A stretch of 64,000 nt of DNA from Arsenophonus sp046530735. GTDB lineage: Bacteria; Pseudomonadota; Gammaproteobacteria; Enterobacterales; Enterobacteriaceae. The translations under genes and the position numbers were made by a program. The notes under the pieces were generated by a model. The model searched no databases. It worked only from the letters and a program-made list of their open reading frames with translations, and had not been told where the DNA came from. Each line of letters starts with the position of its first letter. Position 1 is the first letter of the stretch. Positions 9,829-20,493 of the stretch are shown piece by piece. The DNA is taken from assembly GCA_046530735.1 (NCBI GenBank), contig JBHEQV010000002.1, positions 186,001 to 250,000 of the forward strand, in the 5' to 3' direction.

Positions 9829-11104
9829 GAGTTATTGCCAAATCTGGTATATAATGATTAATCTACGTTTTACTCTGATACTTCATGAATCTCTTCTCCA
9901 TCCTTAAATTAGATATTATTTATACTATTGGTTAGTAGATCAAATCCGCTAAAGCCAGTTTTAGTTTTCTGAATAGACTATATCAGCTTAAATAGAATTG
10001 AAAGGGTTATTTTTCTCGATTTTTTCTAGTTTTTTCATCGCTACATAATACACTGCAAAAATTTATCAATAAAATATTAAGGGCTTTATTAGTGAAATTA
10101 TAGCTCTTTGTTAGCAAGACCTCTTCTGTAGTTCATTTAACTTTCGCTTATATGTTTTGGAGAGTAATTTAGTATCAATGTTATTTTGTGTGCTCAACAA
10201 TATTATTGCTGCGTCCTGAGAATATCTTTGCTATTATATTTCAAAAACTTAATGACATCTCGCTCGTATCAAGTTTGGATATTGAGTTAAGCCACACGCT
10301 TTTTGCTATCCAGAAGTTCAGTCCAGTTCGTTTCTTATTCTTAATAAGCATCTTCAACCGAAACAAGCTCTTTACATTAATGATCAGTGATGCCAATACT
10401 TAACTAGTAGGCAAAGGGGGAGGGTAAGTTTGTCTTATAGAATAATATACACCTCAGGAAAAAAATAAACATAAGTGTATCACTTAAATAACGCAGATAC
10501 AATTAGCAATACTTTTAAGTCATTTCTGTTTCAGTTTGCTGGATTGATGCCTGGAAGAGAAACTATATGCTCTTCACTAAGAACCCACAGAGCTTCATAA
10601 AAATTAGTAGTTTAGATGTTCTCACATATATAGGTATGGCAATAACTTCTAGACGTTTTTGTACTATTCAGATAAGATAGTGGCAACGATTTATTAAAAC
10701 ATATTCTATTTCTATTGCCGATTCGTGGATCCTTTTAATCTTAGGCGCTTTAATCTCAACATCGCTAATAACAGTCTGTATATAGGTTTTCTATGATAAA
10801 TAACCGTTACAGCTAATGGGTAATTCCTAGCGTCGACAAGGTAGTGGTTTAGCATGTTGTTGCAAAATATAGTGGATTCGAGTCGAGCTAACCCTCGACA
10901 GAGATGCCTATCAGCTCCTTGCCAGAATTATGAATGAGTTTATGGAAGGATTTAGGATAATATTTAATTTTGCGGATAATCTGTAGGCTAGACTTTTTTA
11001 TAAGAGATCATATCTCTATTGTTGATTATCCATAAAATCAATTAGCAGGGATAATCAATCTACCCACCATAAGAGAATCCAATACACAACAAATGAGAAT
11101 AACC
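9829..11104 (-). mobile_element. IS256-family element, degenerate copy 2
   Basis: Reverse-oriented copy, recognisable by its outer end (gagttattgccaaatctggta) and the shared tract ttcatgaatctcttctccatcctta just inside. The opposite end reads caatacacaacaaatgagaataac, the decayed inner repeat. Collinear at nucleotide level with the other nine copies. About 150 bp shorter than copy 1. No frame remains. It lies 65 bp after the end of purN. Confidence 0.75.
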
Positions 11105-12023
11105 TTAGTAACGAAGATTATTCGGTACCATTAATACCTACAGATTATGTCTCATAAAGCCAATATTCATCGAATTTTTTCTATATTAATCCAAATTGAA
11201 GATTATCTAAAAAAGAATAATTTACTGACCTACTAGCTAAGTTATTGGCAACTTGTTTAAATTATATTCTTAGGAATTTATACTTAAAGAGGTTTTATAC
11301 TAAATTAGTCGATACTGAACTAAGATAGATTAGAGTCAGCCTGTAAAATTATTACTATTCATCCTATATAGGAAATATTACTAATAATTTTAAGCATTTA
11401 GCTGACTATTCTCAGAAAATATGATCTGCAAAATTTCACAAGTATGTAATAAAACTTTATTCCTTCATAAATAAGGAAGAATATTCGTTTCATTAAAAAT
11501 GAACATGAAATTACTTCAGTAGATTATTTATATAGTAAAAAAGTATGATTATTCAATAATTTATCTGCTATCAGAGTTTGAAAATAATTATACATTAATT
11601 GGCGGTTAGCTAATAAATAATCAATCGGCAGAAATTAGTAATTAAGGATATAAACAATTAATATCCAAGATCTATCCCGTTTTTACCCGCATTTAATTCT
11701 AAATTAATCTTTGCAACATAAGAAAATAATAATAGGGTAAAATCATTATTTTTCTGTTTTCACTATATAACTAAATGGTTGAAAATAATCAATAAAATTG
11801 CTATGCTGATAAATTAGTTATGAACTATTATTTCGATTGATGAATGTCACCCTAGATTAGCGAATCTAATTTTTCTTACTTATTCTTTTAGTTAACTGAT
11901 TCCCTTTTTATATTTGAGATCTAATTGTTATTCAATTATACTTTCCAGTATAACAATACTGTGGTTTACTCATAAAACTTAGATATGATAAAATTTAATC
12001 ATCAAAATAAATTATTTAATCTG
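11105..12023. other. No gene recognised between IS copy 2 and ribB
   Basis: About 920 bases of AT-rich sequence. On the plus strand one short open stretch begins at 11148 (MSHKANIHRIFSILIQIEDYL...), 29 codons long, then stops. It could be the start of a decayed gene, but I could not match it to a family with confidence. Confidence 0.4.
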
Positions 12024-12677
12024 CTAACCCGACTTTTTAGTAAATTGTTGACGATAGGTTATCAGATTTTCAATAGTTATCACCGGCATATCATGCTGCC
12101 TAGCAAAGATAAGCACTTCCGGCATACGGGCCATGGTCCCGTCGTCATTTGTCAACTCACATAAAACTCCTGCTGGCTTAAAGCCAGCTAAAGTTACCAA
12201 ATCAATGGTAGCTTCAGTATGACCACGACGCTGCAATACACCACCTTCTTGGGCCCTCAACGGAAAAACATGCCCAGGCCGATTAAGATCGGTTGGTTTT
12301 GCATTATCGGTAATTGCTTTACGAATAGTTATTATTCGATCACTGGCTGATACGCCGGTTGTAACACCTTCAGAAGCCTCGATAGTAATCGTAAATGCAG
12401 TTTGGAATCGACTAGAATTTTTTTCAACCATCATGGGTAATGCTAATTGTTTACGGCGTTCTTCCGTTATACAAAGACAAACAATTCCACTACCATAACG
12501 GATAGTTAATGCCATCTGTTCAACTGTCATAGTTTCAGCAGCAAAAATAATATCACCCTCATTTTCACGGCCTTCGTCATCAAGTACCATAACACCTTTA
12601 CCTTGACGTAAAGCCTCAAGAGCACGTTCTATACGTTTGATCGGATTACCATACGTGGAAAGTGACGTCTGATTCAT
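12024..12677 (-). CDS. ribB: 3,4-dihydroxy-2-butanone-4-phosphate synthase
   Basis: RibB converts ribulose-5-phosphate to dihydroxybutanone phosphate plus formate, the four-carbon branch of riboflavin synthesis; cytosolic, Mg-dependent. The 217-residue length equals E. coli RibB and identity is visibly high over the whole length. The metal/substrate loop DDEGRENEGD is at residues 33-42, RPGHVFPLR at 133-141, and the catalytic HTE at 153-155. It is a stand-alone RibB (no GTP cyclohydrolase II fusion). A recognisable but eroded FMN riboswitch lies in its leader. ATG start, preceded by gagg-type SD (atgaggttttaccATG). Clearly maintained although all surrounding DNA for kilobases is dead, which suggests that riboflavin supply is under selection. 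Confidence 0.96.
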   Translation of the reverse strand: MNQTSLSTYGNPIKRIERALEALRQGKGVMVLDDEGRENEGDIIFAAETMTVEQMALTIRYGSGIVCLCITEERRKQLALPMMVEKNSSRFQTAFTITIEASEGVTTGVSASDRIITIRKAITDNAKPTDLNRPGHVFPLRAQEGGVLQRRGHTEATIDLVTLAGFKPAGVLCELTNDDGTMARMPEVLIFARQHDMPVITIENLITYRQQFTKKSG

Positions 12678-12797
12678 GGTAAAACCTCATCATATAAATA
12701 CTAAATTACCAGAACCATAGTAAGCTTGGAAGTATAAAAATAAAACCAGTATCTTAAAAATCTGCATACAATTTGCAGTTTTTAAAACTACAGATAT

Positions 12798-12955
12798 CGT
12801 TATTCTCTCCTATCCAGATTATAATCGTAGGTTCCAGAACTTCACTGGAGCTGCTGATTTCCACTACGTATTGCTATAATGAAATGCTTGCGAGCTTGAT
12901 TATTAAATTAAAAAATAAATATCAATGCCGATGCTAATTTCGCTCCTATCTAAGA
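12798..12955 (-). promoter_or_regulatory. FMN riboswitch (RFN element), partly eroded
   Basis: In the ribB leader on the minus strand, blocks in the order of the RFN consensus can be read: a 5' block ggagcgaaattagc then atcggc (consensus GGGGCGAAATTCCCC-ACCGGCGG), then aagctcgcaagc (AGCCCGCGAGC), then atcagcagctccagtgaa (GTCAGCAGATCCGGTGNA), then tctggataggagagaataacg (GTCCGGATGGGAGAGAGTAACG). In E. coli ribB has the same element (sroG). The 3' half is well conserved, but the 5' helix has lost several G-C pairs (ggga/tccc becomes ggag/tagc), so ligand binding may be impaired. Confidence 0.85.
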
Positions 12956-13154
12956 TAAACAGATAAACTATATCGTGAATATAGTTCTGTAGCAATCAAC
13001 AATAACAAATATATCATGAGATAATATTTTGATTTATAGATCAGCCAATTTAGTATTGAGGAGTTATTCTGCTAATTTTAAATCAATTGTTATCATCAAA
13101 TTTATTAAAAATAATTTTGAAAAATAAGTTGATTATTTAACATATATTTTAAAT
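12956..13154. other. No gene; presumed ribB promoter region
   Basis: AT-rich DNA between the riboswitch and IS256 copy 3. A ribB promoter should fall here but no confident -35/-10 pair can be picked in this composition. Confidence 0.3.
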
Positions 13155-14560
13155 AAATTATATTAATTTCTGGTGTATGAGTTTCAGAAATGGTGGCGGT
13201 ATCCATTCTGATTAATTTCATTAATGATTTCAATAATATAAATATGATATGCTATGAAAAGTCTATCTATAAGTATCTGCGAAACTAGATATTACCTCTG
13301 ATACATTACACACGAGCTCATCTATAATGCTGAATGACAGTCAGGTGATAGATACTACTGTTGAACTGAAGCTCGAATCCATTCTGAAAGAATCTACAGA
13401 ATAGCCACCTTGTTTACGGATTTTCATCTGTTGTCCGTAATGATTATTTGCTATAGCTAACTATACGAGATGCTATGAGGTATGTTGAGATTAAAGTGAC
13501 CTAATTGTCAGGAGATGAATCATAGCGACAATGGATATGCTTCAACAGCTTATTATTACTGTCTTATCTGAAACATGTAAAAAGGGACTAAGAATTGCTA
13601 TCATGGCCTACCAACAATATATTCTACAGCAATTATTTCCACGAAATTTTTTTTGATTTTCAGTGAAACACATACTACTTTTTAGTATCATCATTAGTAG
13701 GATGAAACAGCAATGACTTAAAGAGCATAGACAATGGTAGGCTGCGTAATTAAGCGATACGTATTACGTTTTTAGCTATATAGTATAATTGTTATTGCAG
13801 AAACCTGATCGCCTTGCCTTCTTGTCAAATCGGCATCACTGCATGGATGATAATTGGGGGAACTAGCTGCTGTCGAAATGTTTATCAAAAATTAGAACCA
13901 AACTAAGCCAAACTTCTCAGTAGCCTGCTTCGAATGCAGGACTTAATTGTATCTACTAGAATTCCTATGGAAGAACGGGGTGCCCCTTAGTTTTAGAATG
14001 CAATGGTAAAGGATATTCCATTGAATGCAGCACCAACTCTATTAAGTACACAAAACAGCATTGGTATTAAATTACTCCACAAAGGAGGCATGGCAGCACC
14101 GAAAATTAATGGTAAGCTTGTGAGATGGCTTACCTATCAGAGATTTGCGATACCGCTAATAAACCCCTTGATGTTTTATTGGTAATGAGTTTCAATAAAT
14201 ATCCTGCAGCGATGAAGAAGGTGGAGAAAGATTGAGAAGAACGCCTAGAATTCTATGCCTTCCCGTCATCGCACTGGGCCTCAATAAGAACGATGAATAT
14301 AATTTGAATATCGACTTTAGGTGACAGTAGTGTTAGGCTATGAAACTGACCTCTAAATCACTATGCTTTGAAAAACAAGCATTTCGATGGTATTGAAAGT
14401 TGTTTTCGTCTCCTCAGAAATCTAAAAGTAGCTTAGAGGGATTTTGATCTCCTTGACCCTGTTGATGATAAACAATGTCTAATTTAAGGATGAAGAATAG
14501 ATTCACTAAGTATTAGTGCAACGTAATCTGATAATCATACATTAGATTTTCTAATAACTA
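13155..14560 (+). mobile_element. IS256-family element, degenerate copy 3
   Basis: Left end carries aatttctggtgtatga, right end acattagattttctaataacta (reverse complement matches). Collinear with copy 1, sharing the tract tgatatgctatgaaaagtcta. A frame near 14,003 reads NAAPTLLSTQNSIGIKLL, a shifted version of the RCWVHK-IANVL region of mutator-type transposases, and a later one KYPAAMKKVEKD. Numerous stops. Its right end is only about 50 bp upstream of ubiK, so it may have displaced the native ubiK promoter. Confidence 0.8.
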
Positions 14561-14608
14561 TATTAGATAATCTATAGATCATAATTTGTGACCTAGAAGG
14601 ATATTGCC

Positions 14609-14866
14609 ATGGTTAATGTAAAAAAAATTGAACAAGTTGTTCGCCAGATAAAGGAGACTTTACCACAAGAAATACGCAACTTAGGTGAAGATCTTAACAA
14701 AAAGTTAAAGGGAGGATTACAGTACCAGTTAGGAAAATTTAATTTAATCTCTCGTGAAGAATTTGATATTCAAATACAAGTTTTACTGCAAACCCGTGAA
14801 AAAATAGCACAAATGGAAAAACGTATTGAAGAATTAGAAAAAAGGCTAGATCATGAAAATGAATAA
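14609..14866 (+). CDS. ubiK: Ubiquinone biosynthesis accessory factor UbiK
   Basis: UbiK (YqiC) is a small membrane-associated coiled-coil protein that works with UbiJ to help late, aerobic ubiquinone synthesis. The 85-residue product aligns with E. coli from the start (KKIEQVVRQIKETLPQEIRNLGED versus [24 protein letters not shown], split here by one dash in reading). SREEFDIQIQVLLQTREK is at residues 47-64 and a C-terminal heptad-like helix at 62-83. It is about 10 residues shorter than E. coli, missing only the Pro-rich tail. SD is agaagg with a good spacer. A shared hairpin terminator separates it from hldE, which converges on it. Expression must start within or beside the dead IS upstream. 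Confidence 0.93.
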   Translation: MVNVKKIEQVVRQIKETLPQEIRNLGEDLNKKLKGGLQYQLGKFNLISREEFDIQIQVLLQTREKIAQMEKRIEELEKRLDHENE

Positions 14867-14867
14867 T

Positions 14868-14900
14868 AAATGCCACGATAGGTGAAATATCGTGGCATTT
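14868..14900. terminator. Bidirectional hairpin terminator between ubiK and hldE
   Basis: Perfect 13-bp stem aaatgccacgata / tatcgtggcattt with the 6-nt loop ggtgaa. A/T-rich tails on both sides let it serve both convergent genes. One of very few strong G-C hairpins in the window. Confidence 0.88.
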
Positions 14901-14916
14901 ATTATTACTCAAAATA

Positions 14917-16350
14917 TTAATTATTTTTTATAATGGTATTAATAATATTTGTTGTAGAGAGACCTGCTTCAAAATTAAGCACTTTAACTTCACCACCTGC
15001 CGCCCAGACCTCTTGGCTACCAGCAATATCTTCCGCCTTATAATCGCCACCTTTGACTAATACATCAGTTAAAATTAATATTTCACTGATCAGGCGTTGA
15101 GGAGTATCTTCTTCAAAAGAAACCACCCAATCTACTGAACTTAGCGCTTCTAATACGCTCATACGTTGAGCTAATGGATTAATAGGACGATCATTACCTT
15201 TTAGTCGTTTAGTTGAAGCATCGCTATTTACAGCGACAATTAAGCGATCACCTAACTTGCGGGCATTGGCTAAATAGATAACGTGACCAGCATGTAGGAT
15301 ATCAAAACAACCATTAGTTATCACAATCTTCTCGCCACGGTTACGAGCAGCAACAACTGCATGTTTTAGTTGCTGCTCATTCATCACACCAAAACCATCA
15401 TCAGTTCGGTTATGAATGGCATTCTCCAGCTCAACAGATGATACAGTTGAAGCACCCAGTTTTCCAACTACAACTCCAGCAGCAGCATTAGCTAAAATAC
15501 AAGCTTGATAAAAATCGAGTCGAGTTGCTAAAGCTGTTGCAAAAACAGCAATAACTGTATCACCAGCTCCGGTAACATCATAAACTTCCTGTGATTGAGT
15601 TAGTAAATGTAAAGGCGGTTTTTCGCGCTGCAGCAGGGTCATCCCTCTTTCTGAACGAGTGATCAGCAATCCCTTGAGATTAAGGGAATAAATTAATTTC
15701 ATTCCTTTTTGTTTAATTTCGCTATTGCTAGTACATTTACCAACAATGGCTTCAAATTCAGACATATTTGGGGTTAATAAAGTGGCTCCGCGATAACGTT
15801 CAAAATCATTACCTTTCGGATCAATAAGTACTGGAACTTGAGCAGCATTTGCTAATGCAATGATCTGCGAAATTTGCGCTAATGAACCTTTACTATAATC
15901 AGATAATATCAATACTTCAACACTTGGTAACGATTTCCCAATACGATCTAATAACGGCTTTATATCAACACTATCAAATCCTTCTTCAAAATCTAGTCGA
16001 ATAAGTTGTTGATTATGAGATATAATTCTTAGTTTAGAAATAGTAGGATGAGTTGATAATGAAATAAAATCACAACATACATTAGCTTGACTGAGTTTTT
16101 TAGTTAATATTTTAGCATCATCATCAATACCAGTCAGTCCTATCAGACGAACATTAGCTCCTAAAGTAGCAATATTCATAGCAACGTTAGCCGCACCACC
16201 AGGCCGGTCTTCTTTCATATTTACTTTAACGACTGGAACGGGCGCTTCTGGCGAAATTCGATTAGTTAACCCATACCAATAACGATCTAACATAACATCG
16301 CCGATTACCAAAATACTAGCCTGTTTAAAATCAGGGAGAATAATTTTCAT
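14917..16350 (-). CDS. hldE: Bifunctional heptose kinase / ADP-heptose synthase
   Basis: HldE phosphorylates D-glycero-D-manno-heptose-7-phosphate and then adenylylates the 1-phosphate, giving the ADP-heptose precursor of the LPS inner core. 477 residues, exactly the E. coli length. N-terminal PfkB-type kinase domain (about 1-315) with GGAANVA at 51-57 and DVTGAGDTV at 258-266 (catalytic Asp264). C-terminal cytidylyltransferase-like domain with NGCFDILHAGH at 346-356. An upstream in-frame GTG/ATG would add 23 hydrophobic residues, but I chose the ATG with SD ggag just before it (attggagtctggATG), which gives MKIILPDF as in E. coli MKVTLPEF. Retention implies that the cell still makes heptose-containing LPS. 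glnE, its usual neighbour, is absent; IS256 copy 4 lies 72 bp upstream. Confidence 0.96.
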   Translation of the reverse strand: MKIILPDFKQASILVIGDVMLDRYWYGLTNRISPEAPVPVVKVNMKEDRPGGAANVAMNIATLGANVRLIGLTGIDDDAKILTKKLSQANVCCDFISLSTHPTISKLRIISHNQQLIRLDFEEGFDSVDIKPLLDRIGKSLPSVEVLILSDYSKGSLAQISQIIALANAAQVPVLIDPKGNDFERYRGATLLTPNMSEFEAIVGKCTSNSEIKQKGMKLIYSLNLKGLLITRSERGMTLLQREKPPLHLLTQSQEVYDVTGAGDTVIAVFATALATRLDFYQACILANAAAGVVVGKLGASTVSSVELENAIHNRTDDGFGVMNEQQLKHAVVAARNRGEKIVITNGCFDILHAGHVIYLANARKLGDRLIVAVNSDASTKRLKGNDRPINPLAQRMSVLEALSSVDWVVSFEEDTPQRLISEILILTDVLVKGGDYKAEDIAGSQEVWAAGGEVKVLNFEAGLSTTNIINTIIKNN

Positions 16351-16422
16351 CCAGACTCCAATTATAAATAAATTACCAATAAAGATTGCTAGCAATAGTA
16401 ACATAGCTAACTCTCTCAAAAA

Positions 16423-17838
16423 GTGAATTATTAAAAATATGGTATATGATAGTTAAACTATTCTCCGTTCTGATGCTTTGTGAACCCCCTATTTCTACTT
16501 TTAACTTGACGTTTTTACCACCAGAATCAGCAGAAAATTTCCTTACTAGTTTTAGATTTTATGAGTAGACGAAAGAGCTTAAATACCCTTCAAAAGGTTG
16601 TTTTTTTGAACTAAACTTCTTCAAGAATTAGCTTCATAACCTCATGCTGTCGAGAAAAAGCCGATATTCAAATTAGATTTATTGTGCTTATTGGCACCCA
16701 GTGTGCTAACGGGAAGCTATAGAATGCCAGCCATTCTTTTTAATCTTTATCCAACTTATTTATTTCTGCAGGAGATACTCGTTAAAACTTCTTGCTAATA
16801 AAATATCAATGAGTTTATTAGCGGTATTAGAATTTTCTGCTAGCCAAATCTCCTGCATCTCACCCTTAACTTTCGCTTACATATCTTTGTAGAATAAAAT
16901 TAGCACATCAGTTATTTTATACCCAACAACATTGGTATTTATTTTATACCAAACAACATTGGTATTACGTGCTCAGGAATATCTTTATCATTAGATTCAA
17001 AACAAAGCACTATCTTCTGTAGAAAATCTGAGAGATACGATTAAGAAATACGCTCATCAGCCATTGAGAAGTTTAACAAAACTCGTTTCTGACTCTCAAT
17101 AATCATCTTAGAGCGAAACGAGCTCCTTAATATCCATACGTAGTTTCGCCAATAATGAGCAGCAGGTAAAAGCGATCAACTTACCTGTAACCAGCACAAG
17201 TATATGAATTAGCCTATAAATAAATATAGCTTCGTGTATCGCTTAAATCACGTAAGGACCATTGTCTTTCTTAAAGACATTTTTATTTTAGTCTGCTGAT
17301 GGGAGTACTGGCAGATAAACTATGCGATTTCATCAAGAAAAGCCCTATAGCTTTCATTAAATCACCTATGAATAATGCTTGCATATGCAAGGCCATGACA
17401 GCAACTCTTTGCACTTTTTTCACGCTTTAGCTAAGACACTAGCAAACGAGTTATTGAGGCATATTCTGTTGTCGCTACGATTCTCTAATCTTAGATACTT
17501 TAATCTCAACATCGGTAATACCAGTCTTTCTAGGTTGGCTATGGCAAATAACCGTTATAGATGACGGGTTGCTATCAGTCAAACAAGTAACTGTTTACAT
17601 GTCATCGCAGTAATGACCTCGAACTCCGTTTCGATAGTAGCGTCTATCAGCTACCCGCCACTATTATGGATACGTTCATGCAAGGGATAAGAGGTAATAA
17701 TCTGGTTTCGCTGATTAACCTCTAGGTAGACTTTTCATGGCATATCATCTCTCTGTTGCTAAAATCATTCACAAAATCAATTAGCAGAATACGGCACCCA
17801 TCTTAAAAACTACATGCACTAAAAATAAGCATAATTCT
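16423..17838 (-). mobile_element. IS256-family element, degenerate copy 4
   Basis: Outer end gtgaattattaaaaatatggta and inner end catgcactaaaaataagcataattct are decayed versions of the shared terminal repeats. Interior is collinear with the other reverse-oriented copies. It includes a local direct duplication of about 28 bp near 16,917-16,968 (ttttataccaaacaacattggta twice with variation). No intact frame. Probably replaced the region that held glnE upstream of hldE. Confidence 0.75.
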
Positions 17839-18538
17839 AAAAAGATCTGTTGACGATAAAGGCTGATAAATAACTCTATATTGAATAGTATTTCAATAAA
17901 CTAGACGATATAGGAACGTAAATGTTAAGGAAGTTGACAACAGTAATAACAGTTATCAGTTACTAGATTAGTTTTCCATTCAATAACCTAATTTGATTGA
18001 TAACAGCGAACTTTTAATAATTTACTATATATAATGTATCAATTATTCGCTTTCATATAAGATATTAATATTTTGCATAACTGATAAAACATTAAACAGG
18101 AAATGTTTTAATGTTGTTAACCCATGATGGGGTTACGTTAGTTTTTATAGTTGCTTGCTAAAATTAATGACACCACTGATTGTAAGATGTTGAAATAATT
18201 CTAGTTTTTTAACAAAATCTTCAGAGATTTTAATATCTTTAACTCGATGTTATTCCTATAAACTATCTATTACTCAAAAAGTCTGAATTTCAGACTCATC
18301 AGAAATTTCAGAATCAATTTTAATACGACAATTTTTTATTTTCATTTTATCAATTAACTGTTTGTTTTGGTAAAAAAGACAGCAACGAAATCTTTGTCAG
18401 TGTGAATTTTTTTTTACGTAATTTTCTAAGACGACAATAAAATAGCACTATTGTAATAGTATCCTCTTCATGCTAACCAACTCATTTTTTCAATTAAACA
18501 ATCGTTACTTTTAGATAATTACAATAAAACAATAATTG
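17839..18538. other. Decayed region downstream of lolE, unidentified remnant on minus strand
   Basis: In E. coli nagK follows lolE; I see no nagK signature. On the minus strand between about 18,130 and 18,440 a clean piece reads VKDIKISEDFVKKLELFQHLT then ISGVINFSKQL-stop, preceded by MKIKNCRIKIDSEISDESEIQ with stops between. It looks like the end of a small protein, but I do not recognise the family. The rest is featureless. Confidence 0.4.
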
Positions 18539-19801
18539 TTATTTCCCACTTAAAATTCGCGCCGGATCTATTTTTGTTGCCCGTTTAGCTGGATACCAGC
18601 TAGCAAGTAAACTTAAAATTAATGTTGTTAATATGACATAAAATACATCGATAATCTGGAGCTCAGAGGGTAAAAAATCAATAAAATAAATATCACCTGA
18701 TAAAATAGGATGATTAATAATATTTTCTATATATTTAATAATAGTCGTTAAATTTAGTGATATAAAAATTCCAACTAACATACCAATAAAACATCCAATC
18801 ATCCCTGTTATTAATCCATACCATAAAAAAATAGCTCGAATAAAACTATCTTTAGCACCGAGTGTTCTCAACACTGCAATATCGGTCCTTTTATCTTTTA
18901 CTGCCATCACCAGCGTAGAGACAATATTAAAACAGGCAACACCAATTACTAAAATCATGGTAAGATACATTATGCCACGCACCATTTGAATATCGTTATA
19001 CATGTAACCATAATCTGCTATCCAACTTTTAATAGTGACGTAATGGCCAGTATTTATGCCGGCATCATAAACTACTTTATTAGCAGCAAAAACATCATTC
19101 ACGCTGATCTGAAAACCGGTAATACTATCACCATAGGATAAATATTGTTGTGCATCTTGCAATGGTACTATTGCTAAATGATGATCTAACATACCATTTA
19201 ATTTTAAAATGCCAACAACCGTAACACTAATTCGATTTAGTTGTTGAATACCTAATTTATCATTATGATTAGAGATCATGATGGTAATATGATCTCCAGG
19301 TGAAACTTTTAATATTTTTGCAACGCCTTGACCTAAAATAATTTCGTTATTACCTAGTTTTAATTTTTTCCATGCATCATTCAAGATAAAATCAGGTAAC
19401 GAACTAACTGAGCGTTCTGACGATAAATCAACACCGGATACTTGTATTGCTTTCAATGTACCCCCTTTTTCAATCAACCCAGTAAAGTTAATATAAGGTG
19501 ATACACCAACAACCCCTGGAGTTTGCCGAACTTTAGCTAAATCAGCTTGCCAATTTAAATAAGGTTGATTAACTACCGCAATTTGTCCATGAGGAACAAC
19601 TGAAAGTATGCGATTTTTTAATTCACGTTCAAAACCATTCATTGCACTTAAACCGATAATTAACACTGCAACACCAAGCACAATACCTAATATAGAAATA
19701 ATAGATATCAATGAAACTAAGCTTACTCTTTTTTTGCCTTGACTAAAACGAATAGCAATCTTTAAGGCACGAGGTAATTCTGCCATGATTATGCTACTCA
19801 C
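18539..19801 (-). CDS. lolE: Lipoprotein-releasing system inner-membrane protein LolE
   Basis: LolE pairs with LolC in the inner membrane and with the LolD ATPase to extract outer-membrane lipoproteins and hand them to LolA. FtsX/MacB-type topology: one N-terminal helix (GIVLGVAVLIIGLSAMNGFE), a large periplasmic domain, then three C-terminal helices starting near YLTMILVIGVACFNIVSTL, and the end FLPSELQIIDVFYVIL..LLASWYPAKRATKIDPARILSG, very close to E. coli. 420 residues from a GTG that overlaps the lolD stop by 4 nt (GTGA). An internal ATG five codons later gives MAELPRALKIAIRF, closer to the E. coli start, and could be the real one. Last gene of lolCDE. Confidence 0.95.
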   Translation of the reverse strand: MSSIIMAELPRALKIAIRFSQGKKRVSLVSLISIISILGIVLGVAVLIIGLSAMNGFERELKNRILSVVPHGQIAVVNQPYLNWQADLAKVRQTPGVVGVSPYINFTGLIEKGGTLKAIQVSGVDLSSERSVSSLPDFILNDAWKKLKLGNNEIILGQGVAKILKVSPGDHITIMISNHNDKLGIQQLNRISVTVVGILKLNGMLDHHLAIVPLQDAQQYLSYGDSITGFQISVNDVFAANKVVYDAGINTGHYVTIKSWIADYGYMYNDIQMVRGIMYLTMILVIGVACFNIVSTLVMAVKDKRTDIAVLRTLGAKDSFIRAIFLWYGLITGMIGCFIGMLVGIFISLNLTTIIKYIENIINHPILSGDIYFIDFLPSELQIIDVFYVILTTLILSLLASWYPAKRATKIDPARILSGK

Positions 19802-20493
19802 ATTAAGCTTGAATTATCTTGTAAGTAACCATCCCGCATTTCCAGTTGACGAGTTAAACGACAGGCAAGTCGCAAATCATGAGTTACAACTAAAAATGCT
19901 GTCCCTTTTTGTCTATTAAGATCCATTAACAAATCAAAAATAATATCTACATTGTATAAGTCTAAATTACCTGTCGGTTCATCCGCTAACACTAAAGCAG
20001 GTTCGTTAACAATTGCACGGGCAATTGCAACTCTCTGACGTTCCCCGCCAGATAATTCAGCCGAGCGATGATTAACTTGATGCGATAAACCTACTGCTGC
20101 TAACATCTCATCAGCTTTATACTGAGCTTTAACACGTGTCATTCCGGCAATTAATAATGGCATCATCACATTTTCCAATGCAGTAAAATCCGGCAATAAA
20201 TGATGAAATTGATAAATAAATCCCAACTCTTGATTGCGTAGTTCAGCTCTACCATTGGTAGAAAGTAAGGTAATTTTTTTACCATCAAAAAAAATATCAC
20301 CGCTACTTGGCGTATCTAATCCGCCTAATAAATGCAGGAGTGTACTCTTCCCAGAACCTGAGCTACCTAGAATTGCCGTCATTTCACTTTTATTGATTGA
20401 TAATGAAATATTTTTGAGAACATTAGTCAAAATTTTTCCATCTTCATAAGATTTACAGAGGTCTTGGCAAACTAATAGTGGAGAATTATTCAT
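19798..20493 (-). CDS. lolD: Lipoprotein-releasing system ATP-binding protein LolD
   Basis: Cytosolic ABC ATPase that powers LolCE. 231 residues with start MNNSPLLVCQDLCKSY (E. coli MNKILLQCDNLCKRY). Walker A GSSGSGKST at 43-51, the LolD-specific stretch GFIYQFHHLLPDFTALENV at about 91-109, signature LSGGERQ at 147-153, Walker B LVLADEP at 167-173 and the switch His in VVTHD. A longer open frame upstream exists but overlaps lolC heavily, so I use this ATG, which overlaps lolC by 8 nt. This spacing is consistent with translational coupling across the operon. Confidence 0.96.
   Translation of the reverse strand: MNNSPLLVCQDLCKSYEDGKILTNVLKNISLSINKSEMTAILGSSGSGKSTLLHLLGGLDTPSSGDIFFDGKKITLLSTNGRAELRNQELGFIYQFHHLLPDFTALENVMMPLLIAGMTRVKAQYKADEMLAAVGLSHQVNHRSAELSGGERQRVAIARAIVNEPALVLADEPTGNLDLYNVDIIFDLLMDLNRQKGTAFLVVTHDLRLACRLTRQLEMRDGYLQDNSSLM

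Noticed and set aside
10188..10403. 71-codon plus-strand frame in IS256 copy 2
   Set aside because: Opposite to the transposase direction in a collinear IS copy; no start signal and no similarity.
11148..11990. Possible priC or yqcC remnant
   Set aside because: Isolated short resemblances could be forced to either family but no collinear series of matches was found.
16351..16419. 23-residue hydrophobic N-terminal extension of HldE
   Set aside because: The shorter start has an SD, matches E. coli HldE exactly in length, and the enzyme is cytosolic. The extension would overlap IS-proximal DNA.
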